Positions 37,196 to 63,724 of a DNA stretch of 64,000 nucleotides are shown in pieces. The stretch spans positions 666,001 to 730,000 of the forward strand of contig JAQGDQ010000031.1 of the NCBI GenBank assembly GCA_030141605.1. The letters run 5' to 3'. Position numbers and translations under genes: made by a program. Within the stretch, counting starts at the first letter, position 1. The number at the start of each line of letters is the position of its first letter. The notes below the pieces were generated by a model. It saw nothing but the letters and a program-made list of their open reading frames with translations, searched no databases and was not told the DNA's origin. Origin of the DNA: Tubiluchus corallicola. Its lineage: Eukaryota > Priapulida > Priapulimorpha > Priapulimorphida > Tubiluchidae.

Positions 37196-37906
37196 TCTCT
37201 GTCTGCATGCATAACTAATTATGTGAAAACAATTTGCATATTAATAGTAAATACAGATTTGTCATCATCTCATCACATCGCTAGACTGTAAATGGTCTTG
37301 AAACTCTTAGAAATGTACATGTGCATGTACGTTTTAGGGGTCTCTGCACTACATTAATTTTTGGGGCCACGTTTTAACGAATATATGTTCATTAGGTCCC
37401 TGATTATTCATGGTGAAAGTGAGTGACGCAGTGAACAGACAAATTTCGGTAAATTCCACTTTTTGCAGTGGTCTGTTACTCTAATGGCCAGCCACAATAA
37501 ACCACAATAATACTTTGCTTTGTTAGTGATGATATAAATGATTTGCAATAGTGGCTTGAGTGAATTAACTTTCAAAGATAATGGCATCGAGATAGCGCTG
37601 TGATTAATCAAAGAGAAAGTGATTACGCTTTTAATGGTCAGATCTGATACTAGCCGCCTTTTATAACTGTGTTAATGCGTTAGCGTTTTCAATGATGACT
37701 TACTTGAAAGCAAGTATTTACCTATCAAATGTACTTTCATAATACGTGCTTTGATTACGGTGATTTGGCTTCCTAGGACCCATCCTTGTCTCTAATACTT
37801 ATTAGATGCTGAGTTTGATAACCTGCTTTTGTGATTTTCATCAGTTTAGCTGCTTCGCCTTACACTAGCAAATATCCCTTGCATTGGTATTAGAGAAAAA
37901 AATGAT
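37196..37906. other. Gene-free stretch
   Basis: Nothing recognised. Confidence 0.4.
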
Positions 37907-38146
37907 GTTTCATCATACGACACGATATTTGTATCGCTTACATACCAGACTGTGGGACTTGAGAAACGCACCAGCATAAAAGACCTTGTTCTGGATTGGT
38001 TTAAATGTTACCTTGGTAATCGTACACAGTGTGTGCGCAGTAACAAAGTTACATCTTCAAAAATTGGTGTCCAATCTGGAGCCCCACAGGGCTCAGTGCT
38101 TGTCTCAATTTATATACTGTACTACACGTGGTCCCTGTTGATATAA
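37907..38146 (+). pseudogene. Non-LTR retrotransposon (LINE) reverse transcriptase fragment
   Basis: One open frame of about 79 codons reads through the palm region of a Jockey/CR1-like reverse transcriptase. It contains YDT, then LVLDWFKCYLGNRTQCVRS, then GVQSGAPQGSVL, the family's G(V/A)PQGSVLGP motif. After that motif the expected GPLLFLIYIND is eroded to an unrelated-looking stretch and the frame ends. The catalytic YxDD box, endonuclease and RNA-binding domains are missing. This is a short, dead fragment with no ATG and no neighbouring ORF1. Confidence 0.85.
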
Positions 38147-38150
38147 TTCG

Positions 38151-41100
38151 CAGGCACGGCTAGATTATCCTTTCTGGGCAGCCGATTCACATCTTTCAGA
38201 CACCTCTAATCTGTCTAGTTTTTAATAGTGGGAGGTTTGTTTTCCGAAGTTTCACTTATTTGTTTTCGTTACAGAAACAGTGCATTACGTTCCCATTTTC
38301 TTAAATCGCAAAATTACGAAAACGCACTTGCAATTTCTTGCACTGATTAGACAAAATTACGTGATCAAGTAACATCGAATACATGTCGGAAATGGTGCTG
38401 GCAGTGTCTGTTTTTTGCTGAATTACTGCTGTGTTTACCTGTCTTGCAGACAGATTTCTTTTATTTGAATTCTGCTTACTCATTGTCTACATCAGACGTG
38501 ATAGGCTTATGATGAGACAAATTTACGTATGGGTATTTCTATGCGCATGCGTGGCGTTTAAATCTATAGCCACATACTCTGATTGGACAGATCTGCTTTT
38601 ATTTTATTGTAGTCAATGTCCCTTGCAATTTCTTTTGCCCTGATTGGTCAAAGAAGTATGCGTCACAAACTGGTGACGTGCAAAGTTCACATTTTTGTTT
38701 AAACGTATATCTGACATAAATAATGTACAAGCAGTACGTCATTCCACAACATGTTACGTACGTGTTGTAATTCTACCTCAAAGAGAGCAACTCTACTTAC
38801 ATTCTTAACGTTCTGTGACCTACAAATTACATACACGTGTAACGTTACCTGGCTACCTACCATTAAATTTCTTGCAAGAAGATATTTGCTTTAGAAAATT
38901 ACAGGGTTTTTGTCGTGTTCAATTTATACTGGCCGCGCTGCTACGATAGAGAGCTGCTTGGAGTTTTGCAACAAAAGTGAATGCTTTTGAGTTTCGAGAA
39001 AAACCCGATACATTCAAACTTGTCAATGTCACCTTTCTTGAGCACTTGTAGATCCAGAGGCGCAGTGAGGAAGAGGTTCCTTTCTCAGGGTTCGTTCTCT
39101 TAAAAGTTCATTTCCTTATATTCCCTGTATAACGAAACACAGTAGTCAAGATGCCCTTTAGACATTCTGGGAGGTTCTTTCGGATCTCTTTGTGATTCCA
39201 TCCCTTGACGTCTTGAATTTTGGAGCCGCCCCTTGTATCAGTATAGCTTGCCGTTTAAATTTAATTGTACTCCAGAAAATTCCCAAAGATTCTCTACACA
39301 TTGTATTTAAAACACTTTATTCCCATGAAATATTGCCAGGATAAACACTTAATTCCCCACTAACGTTTTATGGGTTGTGGAAAGTAGGAAATTTGGGATG
39401 ACGAATCGTTTTTCACGTTTCCTAGTGACTAGTAGGCGGTTTTTATACGAAATTTACCAACACATCAATAAAAAATAAATAACTATTAACAATAACAACA
39501 AATTATAGAGTTTCTATACTCTTAAGATAGCAAGAAGGACATTAATTTGTTAAATATCGGACAATAAATGACGATTTTTTTCGATTATGCTGCACGCTAG
39601 TCGTAAGTCATATATTACTTTAACTAATTTTTTCACACAACACATTTACAACAATCTTCATGTATAACAATACTGTGAGTAGGCCTAAAATCATCATAAT
39701 TTTTACTGGTTTAAAATAGAAAATGTCTCTTAATATTAGCTATGCACATGTTCAAATTAAGATACCTGGCTGTTTTGCCACTACTGTAAGGATGGATACT
39801 GTTATAAACTTTTAATAGTTAATGTTATTTACTCAAAATTAGATTTTTTTAGCATTTTTTAAAGTCTAGTTAATAGATTCGCTATTTATCGTAGATTTGC
39901 AAATCTCATGCCAGGTCATTGAAATGTTGTAAAATGTTTAGTTATTTTGGTACTACGGTAAGGCACAATGTAATGATTATATCTTGCTTTATGTCTTTTA
40001 GATGCTAATTTATTGTGAAGTAACAACGACCTGCAATATTTTTGTTTATTATATATTCGCAAATTAAATATTCAACAAATTATCTCATATTTTTCATGAC
40101 TGGTGATGGCTGCTAGTGTGAAGCAGAAACGTTGTTGCTCTTTATTAGAAAAGTGATGAAAAATTCATTGGTTACCTGAGATACTTAACAAATCAATAAC
40201 AACGAATTGTTTCCGTGTGTATTTGTTTTGAGAAAATCAATCGTTATTTTCAACTGCAGGCAGTAACTACTAGATTTTTCTTCTGTTTCTTCCTCCCACT
40301 CCTCCTCCAAGGATAGAATAATCCAGTTCGTTCAGCACTTAGTTAATATGTCACGATGTTTTATTATCACAATTCATACGAATTTTCCTGTAATGCATTC
40401 TGTGTAAGTTTAACTAAAGTTCTACAATTTTACTGTAAAAATTTTGAATGTGAAGTAAGTGCATAGTTTGTTCAGCTAAAAACTTGAACTGCAATACTTA
40501 CTCGCACATTAAATGCAAAAATGCTTCATTTGCACAAAGTAGCATAAAATGCAGGTTTCAAAATCGGTTATGAAGCATTGGGAACCAATGAGCCGAAGGT
40601 TGCACTGAAATAAGTTCAACATTTTTTTATTTTAGGAGTGTCGTAATTGTTGTGTATGACCTAATGAATAAACAAATAAACGAATGAACCAAGCAACCAT
40701 TCCACCACCCAGCCGTATCCAACACATCAGTCAACTATCCAAACGACCAACTAACCAAGGAATCAGTCAACAACCGACCGACCGACTGACCGACCAACCA
40801 GCTAACAAAACTAAACAAATAAATATCATTGAAAGCATTACTACCCAATCTTACTTCACGCGTTATTGTTCGTGACTTTAGTTTTTAGCCCTGCAGCTAA
40901 AGGGTGCTTCAGTTTTCAGCTTACCTACTGTGTTCATAAAATTATGATTCTTAAGAAGACGCCTTTTCGTGAGCACCACGACACACACAGGTAATTAGCT
41001 GTACATAAATAAAAGATTGATTCGGGAAAGATCAAACGATCGTCTGACGATATGTTATGCTTGGTAAGCGACTGAAGAAGCCAATTATTCTGCTGCTGCT

Positions 41101-41570
41101 TGTCTAGATTGTTTGTATCACGGGCTTCATGTGGCTGGCGGCGGCGGCGGCGTGTGGGAAAGTCATTGAACACTGTTGAACTTTTTTGCCCGCAAACAAT
41201 GTGAAATTTTGCTTGATTTTAACAGCTTTCTAGGAGAAGTGCGCATAAGCAGAATCTTTTTGATCTACCCACGTTTTTTATTATTTATTTATGATTTTTG
41301 TTATTTGTGTTTTTTTTTGTTTCTTTAATAACTCGCACGCGAACAGAGTTAGGTTAACGAAACTCACATAGCACACCCCCGATGAAGAGGTGTTAAGTTT
41401 ATATGTGACCCGTCATCCCCGGGGCAAAGGTCACGGGGCAGGCGGGGCTTCATGTTTTTCGTTAGGGTTGATCTTCTCCTACAGTTTTTAAGCTAGGGCT
41501 ACAATAGCTGAGATAGCTGAGTATGCGAGGTTCAGATAGCTAAATATGTAAAGTTTGGGAAAAATTTCCG
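38151..41570. other. Gene-free stretch
   Basis: Contains ACCA/CCAA-rich low complexity at about 40684-40815. No exon, RNA or TIR element was recognised. Confidence 0.4.
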
Positions 41571-41965
41571 GTAGGGTACAAAACCCAAAAGCGAACCCAA
41601 ACACAAATCTTCATCGCGGTGGGGGGAGGGCTTGTACAATAGTATATCAAATAAAAGGTCTCGTTGAGACGATTTGATTTGTATGATTTACGCCCAGGTT
41701 GATTGACCCTTGACCCTGCCAAGGCGAAAAACCAAAATTGAATAGTACGAGTTGTGCAAAAATTGTGTGCCTGTTTCTTGATTCTGTTAGGAGGTGAAAA
41801 CCGAAACTGGGGAGTCTGGGAGACGAATATTTTTTAGTCTTAAGCAACAGCAGGTTGTACTACTTAAATGAAAGGCCTCAACAAAACGTATCACATGATG
41901 TACATTGACACGCACTTGATTGACCTTTGACCCACGGGTCACTGATGAAAAAGTGACAAATCCTA
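41571..41965. repeat. Diverged direct duplication, offset about 221 bp
   Basis: TTGATTGACCCTTGACCCTG at about 41698 and TTGATTGACCTTTGACCCAC at about 41919 lie in matching contexts. Upstream of each are GTAC...AAAAGGTCTCGTTGAGACG and GTAC...GAAAGGCCTCAACAAAACG, and further up an AAAACC-GAAC block. Minus-strand frames run through both copies, but no protein family is recognisable. Probably an old repeat. Confidence 0.6.
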
Positions 41966-43037
41966 ATTTCATTGAAGTTATTAATATCAAGCAAAACTTA
42001 GTTACGAATATACAGTTACATATTATTAAAAACATCTTCATTTGTAAATACGAAACAAAAGCCGTCACTTAAAGCCTTTAGACTTCAGAGGTTAGTAGAT
42101 TTTATTACATTGTTGTCCACAGCAGTCGCAACCTTTAAGTGGCGTTTGCGGAATGCGTACGCGATATGCGTTATACGCCTGCGAATACCTGCGGAGAAAA
42201 CAACGCATAACGGTGCATTGAAAACAATATAAACCGATTTTATCTAGTCCGCTCCTCCTTGATGCTAGGTAAATACCATTTTAATTTATCCTGCGGATGA
42301 TAGAAAAGTGCGCCTCTGCGTAATGCGCATAGTAATAACCGCACAGCCTGTCGAATTTATTTATATACTTCGAGATATGAGGCTATGTTTGGGTTTTGTA
42401 TTATTGTAGTTCTTATATTATTTTAATTAATTTTGTGTGATAGCTAATGTCTCGAGTGCTGACATGCTGTTTTTGCATAATCATATTTTAGTTTCGATAG
42501 CCTGTAGGTCTTTACAACCTTTATAAGTTCTTTAAGAGCAAATTGGCGATGGTTATCAAAGCAATTGAAATGGCCCTCCAGGTAATATCGTAATAAGCCC
42601 AATGTTTACCAAATAATTTGTTTGCTTTAGGCAACATCTATTGACAAATACGTGTAAGACGAAATGTGCAGTTTTAATAACACATCGTTGTGGAATTCGT
42701 CTTTGCAGACATTGATCAACCGACTATGATCGACAAAACTCACATCCTGATTATTCTGTAGAAGAAAATTATATTCTCCAATTTTGTATCAATATAATTC
42801 TGTTTAAAATAAAATCCAATCTGAGGAGGCATTTCCTTCAAACGTCGATATTTATTATTGAAAATCTCGAGTGTCACACCCGCTTCTGCTTTTGAAGGAT
42901 TAAACGACAATTTGTAGTCTGCATTGTGATTTATTATCGATATCAGATTTGTTAAGTGTAGCCAACTGATTTATTTGACATAGGATGGACTAGAAGTCCT
43001 CTAACGGGAGTTTTAAAGATAAGATGGCCGTACATAA
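41966..43037. other. Gene-free stretch
   Basis: Nothing recognised. A possible mini-exon at about 42527-42583 was examined and rejected. Confidence 0.35.
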
Positions 43038-43374
43038 TCAAAAATGAAGATTTTATACACTAGAACTAAAGAAATTCCTTGGAGTTTAAAAGTCAAGTTC
43101 GGAAGAATAAGATGGCTAGGACATCTTCTATGATTACCAAATGAAGCACTAGTAAGAATCGCTTTAAAGGAAGCCTTAAAACCTTGCAAAAAACCACCTG
43201 GCCAACCAGAACCAACTTTGATAGCTGAGATAAATATTGATGTTCAACAACTTCAACCAAATCTAGCTTTAAGAGTAGAAGAACTTACGCTGTCAGCAGC
43301 AGATAAGAGTGGGTGGAATGCTGTAATAAATTTTAATACCTCAATGTCTACAACATACGGAATGAGATTTTGAA
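43038..43374 (+). pseudogene. 3' end of a non-LTR retrotransposon ORF2
   Basis: One frame reads IRWLGHLL, an in-frame TGA at 43131-43133, then LPNEALVRIALKEALKP, CKKPPGQPEPT, a hydrophilic spacer, and SAADKSGWNAVI before a natural TGA at 43372-43374. This is the C-terminal region found after the reverse transcriptase in many LINE proteins (pattern RWLGH..RM, then R.GRP..TW, then a DR..W motif). The internal stop and the absence of the polymerase domain make it a remnant. It is a different region of the protein from the fragment at 37907. The same orientation is shared, but about 4.9 kb separates them, so a single eroded element is possible but unproven. Confidence 0.75.
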
Positions 43375-44659
43375 GAAATGGATGAACTAGGATGATCGAG
43401 CATGGAAACAACCCATATCGTAACTTTGTATGGAGCCGCCTTCAGTGCACGTGCATGTTAATACTTTTTTTGAATGTCTGCGACAGTTAATTCACCATTA
43501 TTAGAGAAAAAACAGACGCTTGCTAAAATTTTTGTAAACAAGCCACTCAATTTGTAAGGCTATGACAACTTGAAAGTGGTTTCCTAGTTTTGATTAGCAG
43601 TTTGGGGAATTCATTAGAATTTTTTAGCAGAACCGGAACAAACGTGTCTGAAATAATTGGCATGGAGATAATTATTTTCTCACATTTACTGACAGACTTC
43701 TGTCTGGCACATGTTAATTGGGTCTTTCGGGTGTGATTTGGGGGAATTTGTGCTTAGCCGCTTATTAAAGACGTGAAATTTCCTTGTAAGGTAAACATGT
43801 AAACAATGGGTACTTTTAACTAGATTTTCATTAATACTGGAGAAGGAAAATCGCGAGAATACCTTTTTATATTTATTTATTTCACGTTATACATAAACAA
43901 TAATGAAAAACAATTGATGTTTATACAAAAAACATCAGATCAATGATGTTGAGGCACTCAGGAATTAAATTACTTGCTTATAAGCGCCTATCATATTTGA
44001 ATCCATTTCAAACAGTTTTTGTAGGCTGCACTGTTTCAAGTTGAAATCCATTGTGCGGGTCAGCTATTCTAGACGTTGACAGTCCTGTTCGAGAAAAAGT
44101 CACGAAATGTCTCCTAGTGAAATGAGAGGGTGGCTGCTGGACGATGAAGCCGGGAATCTAAGAAAAGCCTGGTGCCCGAAATGGGTTTTCAATAAGGGGC
44201 TTTATTAGTATTAAATTAGTGCATGTCTGGTTAAAAAGAGTTTACTTGTAAACCCATAGACATTGAGATAACCGGATTTGTCTAAATAGAGATAGTAACA
44301 GTGGGTACGTTTGAGTATTTTTAACGACAACGCAAAAAATAGGTGAATAAACAAAATTAAAATGCAAAAATTGGTTGTGTTTTTGTTACTGCTTTAAATC
44401 TTCTCCCAACTTTGTCTTGCTTCAGAATAGATCTGTTAACATTCCACACTAATTTTCTGCTTTCAAAATTCTCTTCTTTTTAATATTTAATTTTACCTAC
44501 TATCCTAATTCTGTGCTTAGCTGGGGGAATTTTAAATCAATTCGGCTGTTGTTGTTTGCTGCCTTCTCATTAGTCATATGAAATGTGAAATGGGTCTCGT
44601 GCAACTAATATTTTTTGACTGATTGTGCGTTGTAGTCAGCATTTTTGTGCCTCCTTAAA
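43375..44659. other. Gene-free stretch
   Basis: Nothing recognised. The WDR7 exon preceding 44953 should lie upstream, but none could be identified here. Confidence 0.35.
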
Positions 44660-44840
44660 ATAGTAAATGATGGTAATGGAATGATGACAGTGAAATAGTT
44701 GACGGTGATGATGATCATGAGGATAGCGATATAAACGATGGTGACAGCGACAATAGTCGTGGCAATGATCCCAGTGATGATAATGACGGTGGTGACAGCA
44801 ATGATGGTGATGATTATGATGATGATGACGACGGCAACGA
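44660..44840. repeat. (GAT/GAC)n degenerate microsatellite
   Basis: GATGATGATG/GTGAC/GCAATGAT repeats, ending about 110 bp before the first detected WDR7 exon. Confidence 0.85.
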
Positions 44841-44952
44841 ATTAATAATTGAATATTTGTTTCATATTTGTATGCAGATGAAATCTTTTCTGATTAGTTG
44901 ATGTCTAAGGAATTTCGTTGTTAATCGCAGAATATTTTCTTGTTTATTTCAG

Positions 44953-59746
<14,794 letters not shown>

Positions 59747-60667
59747 ACTAACTATAAAATACGTAAGCAGTAGATAACGAAGTTGCATGAAATTGTTTTA
59801 TGTGTTTGATTGCTCTAGTCTGGCTTGTTTCACTTCTACATGGTTAAACATTCCAGTGCTTAGCTATTTGCATGCTTTATTTATTATAAAGGTATCAGTT
59901 ATTTTGTTGAGATGTTAAAATTTTACTGTGGTTAAAATATTGCAAATGAGATTATAGTGTAAGCTGTAGCTGTTTAGGGTTCGCAGTAAAATAAGTAAAA
60001 TGCATTAAAAGTGCAAAATGATCTAATGAAATATATTTGCAAAACGTAAACTCTGCTTTATGTGTGTAGTGTTTCAATTTTTACTGTCTGCACATATAAA
60101 TAATTAATTGTTGGTAGAACCATCTAGCATAAACTATGAACGATTTAAAACTGTAGTTCTAATTCATGTTAATAATTGGAACGTAAAAAATATCTATCAA
60201 AAAATTTGAAATAAGTCAAAAATATTGAGAGTTGTTATGATTACACCTAAAATCATAGATTTTTGTTTCGGGGAAATATTGTTTTTCATTTATTGCCAGT
60301 GTTGCACTATAACACTAGGCAGTATATTTAAATTTGTTTTCCCATTTGCCTGTTGTTTAATTTTGACAGTATATTCAACCAAAGCTTTTTTCACCTGGAA
60401 GGTATGGTTCTGTGCACTTCCTAATGTACGTGTGCAGAACAATGGAGCACCTGACATTATTGCAAAATGAGCATCTTAACCTTTGATGGTCAAAAATTGG
60501 TGAAGTCATTGCAATTTGAATGTAGGTAAATATAATAGCCTGCATACAATGTATAAAACTCATTGCAGTTGTGAAATCGTTTTAAAGCTCTAAATTTCAA
60601 CCGTTAGTAAGAGGAATTAGAGATCGCCGCTGAAGTGTGATCTGATTTATTAAAAAGCATGAATAAA
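59747..60667 (+). promoter_or_regulatory. WDR7 3' UTR region with candidate polyadenylation signals
   Basis: AT-rich, no open gene. An ATTAAA at 60004-60009 (258 bp past the stop) and the first canonical AATAAA at 60662-60667 are the candidates. Which is used cannot be told from sequence. Confidence 0.35.
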
Positions 60668-62491
60668 CATTCCAGATTAGATATATTTTTGATTGTTCTT
60701 TCACTTCCTGTACCTTTACAAGTAATGGCTACAGTTGTAGATCATGTATTGTAAGTGCGGAGGTGTTACAAACTTGACAGAATGTCAGCTCCATTAAGTG
60801 TGCTCAACATCATATTCATAATGACCTTAGCATATGGCCCATCATACGGTTTTATTAATATTTGCAGTGGCAAGGACCCAAAAGGGGAGCTTTTGCTTGC
60901 TCTTAAAATCAGAATTTAACCATCCACTGACTGTAAAATAAAATGGTCAGATCTCTTTATACTGCCCACTTTCAGACTCGAGAAAAAGTTGGCATTAAGC
61001 GAGTTTGGTATTAGAACGCGGTGTATTAATACATAAATGTCTGTGCAAATACAGCAGGCACCTCTTAAGAAACTCGTGGTTAATAGACTCTGTCGCTTAA
61101 TTAACTCAGAAACGCCTGGAGCGGGCCGCTTCTATTCAAATATACACGAAAATTATCGGTAACTGACTCAATATTTTTCCTTCGCCTACTTAAAACAAGA
61201 TATTTGTATGTGCCCAAAGAGCCTTTCCTGCCTTTATGTCATCTTTACTTCCCTTTTGTGCACCATGTATGCAGAAACAATCATGTTAAGTACCACTTTG
61301 TTTGTAAGCAGGTACGTTTATCATTCACTAATATGCTAGCGTAGCGGTTTTGCTTTGAATGTGTTACCCGCTCGCCCACTGTTACCCAAAGAATTTCTGG
61401 AAGCTAAACATTTAATCACTTGCCTAGCAGTTTCCTTTTGATGCTCTCGTTGCAAATCGCGCTTTCAGGCTTAATGAGTTAACAGTCAGAGATGCAGGTA
61501 CAGTAGTCAGCCGGTATTCCTTGTGACTTACAATAGTAAACATCATACAGCAAATAAGAGCAATGTAAGTGAACAGACGATTCAGAACTGTTTTAGTCAC
61601 TCACAACAACAGATTTCCAACAGGTTTTTATAATTACGAGAACTTTGTGGGCCAATTTCTGAGCGAGAAAGTGAAGCAGCCGACTTTGAAGGAATGTTTG
61701 TAATTTTTGCAAATAAACAGACTTAGAAGAAAAGTCTGTGATTTAGAAAAGTATACTTTTTAATTAATTTACTTATATAAATTAATATTTTAAAATATTT
61801 TTTTGTAATTTTTAACTGCACAAAGGAACTTAGGCATTACTTCACTTCTAAAGTTCATTAAAAACCTTTGCAGTGCATAGTAAGCTGATGACTCATACTT
61901 CTATACCTGTAATACAACACCTATCGGTTAATTGGGCCAATGTGAGTCTATTAAGTGGCACTTACTGTATTGATACTTTATTCTGCCAAAAAATGGCCAT
62001 TAAGCAAGGTTTGACTAGTGAATTCCTAAAATTCTACAGCTTCACAGGCTTCATAATATAAAAATTGAAGAAACATGATAAGCAAGAAGACAACCAAATG
62101 CTGGTAATAGCAAGAACTTGGATGATGTAAGAGCTGGCTGTCAGTAAAAATTTTGTTTCGACGATCTTGTTCACTAGTAACATAAATGATTTTAGACTTT
62201 ATGGTTAAATAATTAAAACTCTAAATGATGTAAGACTTTACAGTTAATTAAAATTAAATCTAACGGACGTTAAAAACTGACGAATAGGTTTAATTATAAT
62301 GTGTGATTAACAAAAATTCAAAGATCAAGCAGTTTTTTGTTAGCTTACAAAGAAGCTGCTTAAATTCTTATATTTTTAGTTTGCCTCATACAATTCAGTT
62401 ACATGGTGCAATTATAAAGTTAAAATTACTGAAATTGTAATGTAATTTGTTCAGTTGTGATTTTTAGAAGGAATTAGCAAGCTAACACTGT
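60668..62491. other. Intergenic stretch between the convergent WDR7 and GPCR 2
   Basis: No exon, RNA gene or repeat recognised. The two genes are transcribed towards each other. Confidence 0.45.
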
Positions 62492-62497
62492 TTTATT
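62492..62497 (-). terminator. Candidate polyadenylation signal of GPCR 2
   Basis: AATAAA on the minus strand, about 84 nt after the GPCR 2 stop codon. Confidence 0.45.
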
Positions 62498-62580
62498 AAG
62501 TATCCTAACCAAGTTAATGTGATCTTCACTTCAGCTGGGACTGCCTTTCCAACATTTGTGTGACACTTGTCACTCTCATT

Positions 62581-63525
62581 TCATGCACCCACAGAGTCAG
62601 CATGACCACAACGCAGAACGTGTAAGATACATCTACGAAATTCTCGTCCAAAGGCGGAATATATAATTGGGTTGATAGCACTGTTAGCGTAACTCAGCCA
62701 GAGAGTAACCGTGAAAGCTTGGTAATTCCAGCAGAAGTCTTTGCAAGCAAGTTCAATCAGGGGATAGGCGAAAAAAGGACTCCAGCAAGTTATAAAAACT
62801 GTGACCACTACACCTAACCGCAGTGTGGCCTTTTGTTCTTTTATACTTGTCCGAACAGTTCTACTTTCTGCTTTTTGTGTGATGCACCGAATTTTTTTAG
62901 CCTGGGCCAGAGCAACTGACCAGATTCGCCCATACATGATAAGAACAAAGCCGGATGGCAGAAAAAAGAGAGCAATACTTCTTATTGCTGTGTACAATAT
63001 TGTGGCATGGCTTCGCTCGCCAAATGTGTAAATAAAGTAGACGTTTACGGTGGAGTGTGCCATTCCGAGGATCCATATGGTGGTTAATGATGCTGTTAGT
63101 GTCCTTGCGTTAACCAACGTCTCCCTCCGGAATGGATGCAGGACAGAAATATAACGTTCAGCTGCAATGAGCCACACATGCATAACACTAACATGTTGCA
63201 ATCCCAGGTCAAACAGCAAACAAATCTGAAGATACGGAAACGGCAATTTGTTGTACCATACAGTCACGAAAAAAGGTATAACGACAGCTCCAAGCAGAAG
63301 ATCTGACACAGCCAGTGATGTTATGATCGCATTAGTGTGTGTTCTCAGCTGCTGACACCTGTAGAGAGCAATTAGTACTAGAGAATTACCAAAAACAGCA
63401 CATATTCCAGTAATTACAAATCCAAATTGACCAAGTAAAAGTTGCCACTTTTCACTGTTGCCATCAGTGTCATAGTAAGTCTCGTTTTCAGAGTTTTTCA
63501 CAGTTGCATTTGAGGAACTGCTCAT
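62581..63525 (-). CDS. Class A aminergic-type GPCR (biogenic amine receptor-like)
   Basis: Intronless receptor of 314 residues starting at an ATG with A at -3. TM1 30-54 (GN 46-47), TM2 66-90 (LAVSDLL, Asp75), TM3 about 103-126 ending ERY (123-125), TM4 141-160, TM5 178-202 (Pro190), short third loop 203-234, TM6 235-258 (FITCWSPFF), TM7 268-290 (WLSYANSAINPIIY), helix 8 with Cys299 and Cys306 as possible lipid anchors. By Ballesteros-Weinstein counting from Arg124, Pro250 and Pro286 it has Asp3.32 (Asp106), Trp6.48, Phe6.51, Phe6.52, Trp7.40 and Tyr7.43, the set that binds amines. TM5 lacks the paired serines of catecholamine receptors (only Ser183 near 5.43). N-glycosylation sites are Asn6 and Asn14. 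Unusual: no cysteine at 3.25 and none in loop 2. A monoamine or trace amine ligand is likely, which one is unknown. Melatonin/opsin-like is less likely. Confidence 0.92.
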   Translation of the reverse strand: MSSSSNATVKNSENETYYDTDGNSEKWQLLLGQFGFVITGICAVFGNSLVLIALYRCQQLRTHTNAIITSLAVSDLLLGAVVIPFFVTVWYNKLPFPYLQICLLFDLGLQHVSVMHVWLIAAERYISVLHPFRRETLVNARTLTASLTTIWILGMAHSTVNVYFIYTFGERSHATILYTAIRSIALFFLPSGFVLIMYGRIWSVALAQAKKIRCITQKAESRTVRTSIKEQKATLRLGVVVTVFITCWSPFFAYPLIELACKDFCWNYQAFTVTLWLSYANSAINPIIYSAFGREFRRCILHVLRCGHADSVGA

Positions 63526-63620
63526 TGTAGCAGATCCTGTTGTGCCCTTTTAAGTCTTGTACTCGTTAGTGACTCCTCCTCCAAATGTGTTTACGTCGAG
63601 CTATCTTCAGAGCTGTATCG

Positions 63621-63630
63621 TATTTAAATA
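63621..63630 (-). promoter_or_regulatory. Possible TATA box of GPCR 2
   Basis: TATTTAAATA, palindromic, about 95 bp upstream of the GPCR 2 ATG. The position suits a core promoter for a short-leader intronless gene, but the AT-rich background makes chance matches common. Confidence 0.25.
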
Positions 63631-63724
63631 CTCTTTGAATCCAATTTGAGGCTTAATTGCAACATAGAATGGAAGTGAGTATTAAAAAAAAGACTCAACA
63701 AAGGTTAAGATCATTTTAGCGACT

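Noticed and set aside
37330-37390. Possible transposon end around AGGGGTCTCTGCAC and TTAGGTCCCTGATT
   Set aside because: The two ends pair over only a few bases and no target duplication was found.
42527-42583. Possible mini-exon (FFKSKLAMVIKAIEMALQ) with AG and GTAATA borders, considered as an upstream WDR7 exon
   Set aside because: The exon at 44953 needs a phase-1 donor; in the frame giving phase 1 this segment contains a stop, and the peptide shows no WDR7 likeness.
62801-63031. 76-codon plus-strand frame
   Set aside because: Antisense shadow of the GPCR 2 coding frame.
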